This document shows positions 56,682 to 64,000 of a stretch of 64,000 nt of DNA, in pieces. The DNA is from Tubulanus polymorphus (taxonomy: Eukaryota > Nemertea > Palaeonemertea > Tubulaniformes > Tubulanidae). Both the position numbers and the translations under genes were made by a program. The notes beneath the pieces were generated by a model. The model was not told where the DNA came from and searched no databases. It saw only the letters and a list, made by a program, of their open reading frames with translations. Numbering within the stretch: position 1 is the stretch's first letter; each line of letters begins with the position of its first letter. The stretch lies in the NCBI RefSeq assembly GCF_964204645.1, contig NC_134031.1, positions 2,277,001-2,341,000 of the forward strand. The letters are read 5' to 3'.

Positions 56682-57812
56682 TCAAAGTATCGACTCTCCG
56701 CTCGCTCGCTTAAACAGGAAAAAGTGCTTCCTGTGTTTCTTAAAAAAACAACTGAACACGTCGATGATATTCTCGCGAAATGTTTTACTCATTGTACAGT
56801 ATAATAGAAAATTAATACTGTTATTTATCAAGGCGATGATGTCCATGAAATCGCCCAGCGGCGAGTAGACCCTTCGGAAAAATCGGATGTCCAAAGTCAT
56901 GCTGAGTAGCAACAGAATTCCCTGCGGTAATTCTGTTACGAGGAACAGAATGATGACGGCTACGAGCATGCGCGTCGTGCGGGCGTGTTCGCGCATCCGG
57001 TTCCGGAAGGAGTCGCTGGCTCGGTTAGATTTGTGGAGTAGACTGCTTTTTCGTTTGGCGATGTGCAACGTGTAGACGAGAATACCCCCGAAAATCGTCA
57101 TCAAAACGCACGGAATCATCTTCGCTAGTATTGCATAGGTCCACAAGTTCATCGACATCAGGTTGAACGGCGCGCCGGTGCTGTTCACAGATTTCAGTTT
57201 GAAAATCGAGCCGTTCGAGTTCGAATCGGGCAACTCTTTCACGGTCAGTGAGCAATAATTAGGAATTTGAACTAAAACCGAACACACGTAGACGATTATG
57301 ACGGCCACTTTCGCCCGAGGGATGCTACACATGATAGTCCCTTCCATCGATAAACGTATATATATATAGCGGAATATGGCCAGTAGAACTCCTAACCATA
57401 TCGATATGGTGTGGGTGGTAGCTGTGAACAGAGCGTTGAACATCATGAACGATACCCAACCACGTGTATTGCGTATCGGGCTCGGCTGTATACCGTAAGC
57501 CACGTAGAAATGATACGCGAACATCCAATAACTGGACATGGTCAAAAGATCCGATATCGCCAGTCCGGTCAGTATGCAGTTCGTCGACGTTTGCATGTTC
57601 TTGCGAGTTAGAATGACGATATTGAGAATGTTTGTCAATACGCCGAACGTGCAGACGATAAGACTGGCGTAGCCGTGCACGCCGGCGTACCAACAGTGGA
57701 ACTCCTCCAAGCCGGACAGGTCGCGAGGTCTGAATACCGTCTGGCAAACATCAGACGAAGAAGGTTCGGGAATCGGTTCTTCCGTTGATGGTATAAGCTG
57801 CGTTGTAGACAT
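56682..57812 (-). CDS. Rhodopsin-class neuropeptide GPCR (myosuppressin / sex-peptide-receptor-like)
   Basis: Intronless coding region of 376 residues with seven hydrophobic segments. TM1 starts at about residue 48. TM3 ends in LAIFRYIYIRLS, with FRY replacing DRY, as in the DMSR/sex-peptide receptor group. TM6 is MLVAVIILFLVTELPQGILL, preceded by the basic EHARTTR segment. TM7 reads ALINNSINFLLYC, with the NSxNFLLY form instead of NPxxY. The C-tail is basic (KKHRKHFFLFK). Family knowledge: these receptors bind amidated FLRFamide/FMRFamide- or myoinhibitory-type peptides and usually signal through Gi/o. The exact ligand is not deducible here. The start is the first Met after stops (MSTTQLIPSTEEP), giving a short Pro/Ser-rich N-terminus without signal peptide, which is usual for this class. 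Confidence 0.9.
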   Translation of the reverse strand: MSTTQLIPSTEEPIPEPSSSDVCQTVFRPRDLSGLEEFHCWYAGVHGYASLIVCTFGVLTNILNIVILTRKNMQTSTNCILTGLAISDLLTMSSYWMFAYHFYVAYGIQPSPIRNTRGWVSFMMFNALFTATTHTISIWLGVLLAIFRYIYIRLSMEGTIMCSIPRAKVAVIIVYVCSVLVQIPNYCSLTVKELPDSNSNGSIFKLKSVNSTGAPFNLMSMNLWTYAILAKMIPCVLMTIFGGILVYTLHIAKRKSSLLHKSNRASDSFRNRMREHARTTRMLVAVIILFLVTELPQGILLLLSMTLDIRFFRRVYSPLGDFMDIIALINNSINFLLYCTMSKTFRENIIDVFSCFFKKHRKHFFLFKRASGESIL

Positions 57813-58856
57813 GTTTTCTTCTGCCCCATTACCGCGTTATTAGGACGAAGAACAGACGGCGAAATTCCGCTAACGAATACATATTTCGGCCAGTTCGTGA
57901 CTCGTCGCTAATCACCACCACAAACTCCTCTCTTTCTACCTGAAAGTACACGAACATAACATATGTATTTATATACGTATAAATATTCATCTTTACGTTT
58001 GACTTAGCACGAAGTCGCGGTCGTCGTCGTGGCATTATATCGTCGTTTCAGCTCACGTTGGATATGATCAGCGCGCTGCAGCTGGAAAGCCTTTGATTGC
58101 AAATGAGACATGTATGCTTTCTTCGCATTAAGGACCAAACGATTTTTTGATCTTGTTTCGCGGAATCACGTATAAAACCACCATGAAACAACGCACACAG
58201 CGATACAAAGCAATGAAAAACAGAGCCGCTTGCAAATTGGATAAACTTTTTCTGCGTCCATTTGATCCGATTTCATTGCTTGAATCGTCAATGAATTGAG
58301 ATGAATAACCAACCCATAATGCATGAAAAACATTCAATATGCCGCCGAAATCGCGGACAAAGCGCGTCCACACGATATGACGAAACTTCGCGTTCGAATA
58401 TATATTCGTGTTTGTTTTAAGCCGAGTCGGTATTGCTTAGAAATCATCTTTTTCTAATTCCAGTCACGTCGGTTATAATCAGAACATTCGTCTAAGAAGA
58501 TTTGCAACGAACGACAAAAATTAAGTGGCTTAGGCAAATCTTTTCAAGTGATGAATTTTTCTTCGCCCGAGCGGTTTATTTTTCATAAATACATCCTAAA
58601 TATGGGATATTGTTAGTCTGTGGCATCGGTTACCATTTTACATGTTTTCTCAAATGTAATTCTATATCAATCTATGGAATTGTGCTGATGAAAAATTTAT
58701 CAGATTTTGTTATCGGCTATATATCATGACGAGTTAATTTTGCACTGTTAAGCCATGTATTGAAAAAGCGCACTATTCGCCAATATGCCAACAACATATC
58801 CTAAACCATTGATATGGCGGTTCCAGTCCATCACCTCGGGAAGATACCGCGAAATA
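57813..58856. other. 5' flank of the neuropeptide receptor; intergenic
   Basis: The promoter and any non-coding exon of the GPCR should be here. An 81-residue minus frame at 58128-58373 has no domain or splice support. Confidence 0.4.
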
Positions 58857-59114
58857 ATAATAATTAATAATAATTTATTTTCGTAAACCAGTTACGAGGT
58901 ATCCAGTGCAAGCCAACAGGCTGTACATAAAATTAAGGCGCTGGAACCTTGTGCAGAGTGCAGGGGAATGTGCAGTGATACTTATAAATAATGCTATTAA
59001 TAATCTTAATGCTAACAATAATAATTATGCTAATCAATAATAATAATAATAATAATAATAATGATAATAATAATAATAATAATGCTAACAATAATAATAC
59101 ATGTAATGCTAATC

Positions 59115-59163
<49 letters not shown>

Positions 59164-59400
59164 CAAATTCTAATAATAATAATAACAATTCTAATAATGA
59201 TGACAACAATAACTTATACAAATACAAATACAATGATAATCATAATTACGGCAATATACCATAACCATTAATATTTCAGTAATTTAGGTAAAGATACTCA
59301 TAATGATAATAATAAAAGTGATAATAATAATAATAATGATAATAATAATAATAATAATAGTAATAATAATAATAATAATAATGATTGATTACAAATATGG
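58857..59400. repeat. (AAT)n-rich tract, 3' tail of the adjacent LINE
   Basis: Imperfect AAT/ATT arrays over about 540 bp. The part next to 59390 directly follows the 3' UTR of the minus-strand LINE, as expected for LINEs that end in short tandem repeats. Confidence 0.85.
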
Positions 59401-60522
59401 AGGAAGCAAATGCCACAGATAATAATGATTACAAAGATAGATAGTCTAGTATAGCAGTCTAGTCAAGTTTAGTTAAGACTAAACACATACCAAGTTTTTC
59501 CTCAACGGGAGATGAATAATTACGCGTATTTCAGTAATATTTGTTTTTTAAATTGGAATGATAGTGAATTAATGCTGGTGGATGAACGGATAACATTCGG
59601 AGTATTTCGCCAAATACTAGGCATCTGAGCTAAGAAGGATTTACTGTATAATTTGGATTTATGGAAAGCAGCTCTCGCATAGTTAAACTGTCTGGTATTG
59701 TGGGAGTGGAAGTTAAAATTATGATGAAATAAATTTAGCAGTGGAGTTGGGAGGGAGTTATGAGTGTATTGAAATCCTAATTTGATAATTTCCAGTTGAA
59801 TCAGATCATGGAATTTAAGTATTTTATATTTTTTGAAAATAGGACCTGTTGGGGCGTTATAAGCTGAGTTTTCGATGAGTCTTAGTGCTTTTTTCTGAAT
59901 AGTAAAGAGACTTTTGGATTGACTAGATGATAACATTGGCCCCCACGCAATAAGTGCATACGTTAGGTGACTTTGGATATAGCTTATATATAACAGTTTT
60001 TTAGTCCAGCAGGGAATGAGATTTTTTAAGCTTCTTAAAAGATATAAATTTTTGTTTAATTTGTTAATTAATTGTTTTACATGAGGTTCCCAATTTAGAC
60101 GATCATCAATTAGCAAACCAAGAAATTTAGTAGAGTTTACTATTTCAAGAGAGTGTTTTCCAAATACTATTTTGTATAATGATTTGTCAATGGTTTTATC
60201 TTTTGAAAAAAGTAAGCACTTAGTCTTATCTATGTTAAGAGTGAGTTTATTTGAGTTAAACCAGTCAATGATAATATTGAGATCAATTTTAGCATTATGC
60301 AATAGTAAATTCATATGTTTGTTGGAAATAAGTAAGTTAGTATCATCTGCAAAGGAAACAGCTTTAGTGTAGCAGAGGTTGTGATTAAGATCATTGACAT
60401 AAATAAGAAAAAGTAAGGGCCCAAGGACCGATCCCTGTGGGACACCAAATGAAACGGTATTATAGGAAGAGTAGGCATTATTGAAAAAGATTGAAAAGGA
60501 AAATGTATCTATCAAGAAATGA
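59401..60522 (-). mobile_element. 5'-truncated non-LTR retrotransposon with reverse transcriptase fragment
   Basis: An open frame of about 331 residues (59520-60515) covers the C-terminal half of a LINE ORF2. It has reverse transcriptase motif [20 protein letters not shown], catalytic FADDTNLL, thumb-region [14 protein letters not shown], then a tail ending in FKKQILLKY. No stop interrupts it, so the insertion is fairly young. The endonuclease and the first half of the reverse transcriptase are missing, with similarity beginning near 60520. A 3' UTR of about 120 bp leads into an ATT-repeat tail. It is a different family from the fragment at 38850-39207. Confidence 0.9.
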
Positions 60523-63500
60523 AATCGATGGTCTCTCTCTCGAGAAATCCAAAACGTCGCGTAACTTTCGACCTTAATAATTCTTGATGAACGAATTTCA
60601 TTTTTAATCTTTTAAATGGGGTTTTAATCTTAACATCTTCTCCGCGGCGAGTTTGGCTATTACGCTAAGTGGCTGTTCTTGTCGTTACCCTTCACGCACA
60701 CACGCACACACGCATACGGGGATCCAACCTATGGCTGTTTCTACTCACTACCTTTTCTGCGTCAGCCCCATATTTCAAGTAGGTTTTCTATACGATAAAT
60801 TAACTTTAAATCGACAGTAGAATTCGCTGAAGTCGGATCTTTCGGGACTGTAAGAATATGTCCGACTTGAGCGATATCCGAGTTGGATGTTATGTATTTC
60901 ATGTCACAAAATATATTTCAAAAAACATCCTAGTCAAACGACCCAGGCGGAGTCTATTGTAATTGGCCCCGGGATTTATTATAGTTGAAACTTTATCCAC
61001 GGGTTTTAAAGCAGTTTCGTAGAAAGCCCGATGATGTGACGACGCTTTCGCTCATCGCAAACTTCTGCGGCTCTCGGGGAATTTGCTTAGACGTTTTGAT
61101 CTTGTTTACACTCACGCAATGAGCGACGTTGAGATTTTTACAGCGAAGTAATGATGATGAATCTGCCGGTAAGCGTGTCTAAATACGATGATTGATTAAG
61201 GTGGCGTATTATGTGGCCGAATCGGTAAAACGCCAAAATCCACAGATTGATGCGATTCACTCCCTGAAAATGTCAGATTTATATAGACATCGGTTTGTGG
61301 AACTTATTGAGAATAAGACATTTATGAACTCATCATAATTATACCTTACGAAGCCCCCGACGAGTTGAAGAGCTCTGCTTTTGTCTCGATAAAACGGATT
61401 CTAAACGAAGAGATTTAGTAGAAAACTCATGAATAAATCATCTGGAATCAAATGCGCATTTAATCCGAAATAAGCTTCAATGGAAATTCGAACTCATGAG
61501 CCGGATTATCAAACTCATGAGCCGGATTATCCATGATCGACTGAGCCAATAAACCTAGCGCAACACCGGTGGTTTTGTGAGAACGAGCACTTCAGAGAAT
61601 GTCGGGTCCCCAAATGGAGTTTTTGATGTTTTCCATTGGCAAAATTCCATCTTAAAACAACATGCACTGATGGAACTTATTTTATCTTATTTCGTTCGGA
61701 CAGAAACTTTATTTATAGGCTTTTTAAAAAAAGTGATGACATTGGGACGTGCACAGGAAATTGTTTAGACTCTAAAGGGCGAAATGAATTAAGATTAGTT
61801 GCAGTTTTAGACCCACAGTATAATCATTGACCATTTGACAATGGATATCTATTCCGCTGAAATGTGCGTTATAAACTCGTATGAGCCTTGAGATATTCCT
61901 GGAATATTGGATTGAAGACGACGCCGTCCAGTGGCCTCTGACATTAGCCGAGTCCTTTTTCAGTGTTATGGACTTCTCTGCAGAAGTTTTCGCCACCGTT
62001 TCTTGAATGGATAATGAAGGTCGCGGAACAGAGCCTTGTCGATTTGTTTTTAGTCGAATGAGTTTGCGCTTGTTCGGAGAGAAGAGAAGGTATGTCTGAA
62101 TAATTATCGTATATCGATAAAGCATAGACTCGCAGACGAGAAGTTTCGAAATCAATCGATTGAAAGTTTGCGAATTCGCGTTTTGCGTTACGGCATATTG
62201 TGACGTATATACTGCACGACAGATGGAAGTTAAACACATACCCCGAAATTCATAATTTCGTGACAGGAAACTAACAAAGCACTCGCTAATTCACTGAAGT
62301 AGCGTGAGAAAATAAGGACAGGATGTTCTCGAGCGCTAACTTTAATTATAACATCCGAGTTTTCATCCATACCCAGTTTCAAAATTAGTTCCGAAAGTTT
62401 TGTGATAGTTTGATTTGTCTCAAAGATAGTTCTTTTCTGGCATTTTAACTCGAACATCAAAATGAACCTACATTTTGTCTGAGCGCTCTAAATGACGTTA
62501 CAAGATGCTAGCGATAAGCTGACACAGTGATGTTAGATAATACAGAGCTATAGCTAACCTTTTAAACGAATTGATTGCAGTTTGTGAGATAATACGCCGA
62601 TACTTCCATTTGCAAAAAGTGATGCTCGTATTTTTCCGGATCTTTTCAATTGCTGTTATTGGCTTCCATTCAACCGGAAGTCGCGAGCACGCAATCAATC
62701 ACCAAACTGCAGAACTACGAAGCGGAAGTAGTTTTCTATTTTTTCCGCTACTGTTTTACATACACGATCGAGAGAGTGGAATTATTCATGATTTGTGACG
62801 TTTTGTTTTCGATTGTATGGTGTCGTAATGATTCTACATCTGAGGCTTTCGTGTTCTAAGCGAACATAGTCAGGTAATCAATGATTTAAGGATATTCTCA
62901 TTTTTCTTTTTTTGGTGATATTCGCGGTATAATCCGTCAACATCGTGATACATGGCTGGAGTTGGAGATACACGCTGGTGCTAATAATACCAAGCATATC
63001 TGAAAAGCGCTCTGAGCAGTCAGTCATGTTGCATTTAGCGCTATGTAAGCCTCATCATTGTCATCAGCAGTCCAATATGCGATGCCCCGTGATGTGTATA
63101 AGGCCACCCATCGTTCCCTAGAGTAGCTTCAACAGTACCTGTTTTAACAGTCTTCAAATGGATATTGGCAGCCTCAATTCCGACGAGCAGTTGAACAAAC
63201 TAATACGCCGCAACTGGCATAACATTGCCCCGGCAACACGGTGGGATTCCCGACAGATTGGTCCGCGCCACTATACATCCTGTAGTGCAGCCGCACCGGT
63301 AGTCGAAGGCTTTCAAAACATTACGTTTTACCGGCTATCACGATAATGCGCATTATTCTATCTCACTATGGGTTGTGCTGATGTTGTTTTTTTTTTTACC
63401 ACAGAAATCCGGGTGTGCGCTAAGCGAAATGTAAAAGCAAAGTGTATTAACCTAATCAACGGTTCTGAGTCCGTGTGATTGCGTTACGCCTCAACCTAGA

Positions 63501-63870
63501 GAAATAAGAAGCTATTTTCCTTGAACGTGTTCTTATGTGTACCTGCAACTTATACGGTTGCTGATAATTCGCTTAAGCGCAAAAATTTTACCAGAATATC
63601 AACCCCGATCAATAAACCTGCGAAACCCAAATGAGGACACGTGCCATCGCCTAGTCCCGCTAGATAGCGTACGTTTCCATAGGACAACGCGATTTTCCAA
63701 TTAATTTACATCTAGATGTTGATATAGCATCCCTCGTAAAACATTATAAGGCAAATTTTGTCACTTGATAAAGATTGATGTTTAGAAATCGTGTATAGGG
63801 TGACTTAATCATCATTCATGGATAACCAACAAATCCGGACGTCATTATCCCTACATTCACACTGGTGACA
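60523..63870. other. Intergenic, no gene seen
   Basis: There is a 22-bp tandem duplication (aactcatgagccggattatc) at about 61491-61532. Overlapping short minus frames at 61772-62460 and plus frames at 62571-62859 have no recognisable domain or consistent splice sites. A poly-T run lies at about 63387-63398. Confidence 0.4.
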
Positions 63871-63917
63871 CCTGGTGAATCCTCGCTTGCCACAGGCGGA
63901 ATCCTCGATTGCCGCAG
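63871..63917 (+). repeat. Two-unit repeat related to 54852-54894
   Basis: Variants ggtgaatcctcgcttgccac and gcggaatcctcgattgccgc in tandem. Confidence 0.7.
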
Positions 63918-64000
63918 TCAAACGTTTTAGGGAAAATAGTCTAACAGTTACTACAGTCGACCTCATTACTCGTTGTGATATGCTCTTGACACTGTTTCAA

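Noticed and set aside
59030-59264. Poly-Leu/Ile and poly-Asn frames
   Set aside because: They are translations of the AAT microsatellite tail.
61772-62460. Overlapping minus-strand frames as a gene
   Set aside because: Three short frames overlap in different phases with no splice borders joining them and no recognisable motif.

Overview
This window is nuclear DNA from an invertebrate animal. Its genes are split by spliceosomal introns with GT-AG (and one GC-AG) borders, and intergenic DNA is AT-rich and full of microsatellites, foldback elements and non-LTR retrotransposon pieces. The gene set (a lectin/LDLa/LRR receptor of the type first described in a snail, a myosuppressin/sex-peptide-type neuropeptide receptor, astacin-TSP1-MAM proteases) fits a marine lophotrochozoan such as a mollusc, brachiopod, annelid or nemertean. 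I cannot name the species.

Layout. 0-3.6 kb: repeats, with a hammerhead-like Penelope remnant and a decayed Gypsy-like tail. 3.6-9.6 kb: two small secreted Cys-rich genes (minus) and a local duplication that copied a promoter region without its gene. 9.8-12.5 kb: a coiled-coil plus propeller-like protein (minus). 13.2-14.8 kb: an NPC2/ML-domain gene (minus). 16-17.7 kb: a DXD-type Golgi glycosyltransferase (plus). 19.7-25.6 kb: a very large receptor joining CUB, C-type lectin, LDLa, LRR and 7TM domains (minus). 26.8-43.6 kb: three tandem astacin protease genes (minus), each with ten coding exons. The two distal copies sit in a roughly 6-kb tandem duplication that also copied the start of the neighbouring ankyrin/SOCS gene. 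45.2-46.6 kb: the intact ankyrin-repeat/SOCS-box gene (plus). 47.7-50.8 kb: a single-pass membrane protein with three PY motifs (plus). 51-56.5 kb: repeats, including a 520-bp foldback element. 56.7-57.8 kb: an intronless peptide GPCR (minus). 59-60.5 kb: a 5'-truncated LINE. 60.5-64 kb: no gene seen.

The genes do not form a pathway or operon. The coherent unit is the astacin array: exon lengths agree in all three copies except exons 1 and 2 of copy A, which differ by multiples of three. All three carry a GC splice donor in intron 1. The oldest copy (A) has an in-frame stop just before the conserved SIMHY region, so it is probably inactive. A transposon inside intron 7 of copies B and C, absent from A, orders the duplications.

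The most unusual protein is the 1,857-residue chimeric receptor. I found no microbial-type system, CRISPR array, tRNA or rRNA gene. Exon joins were worked out by hand from splice consensus and reading phase and have no transcript support.
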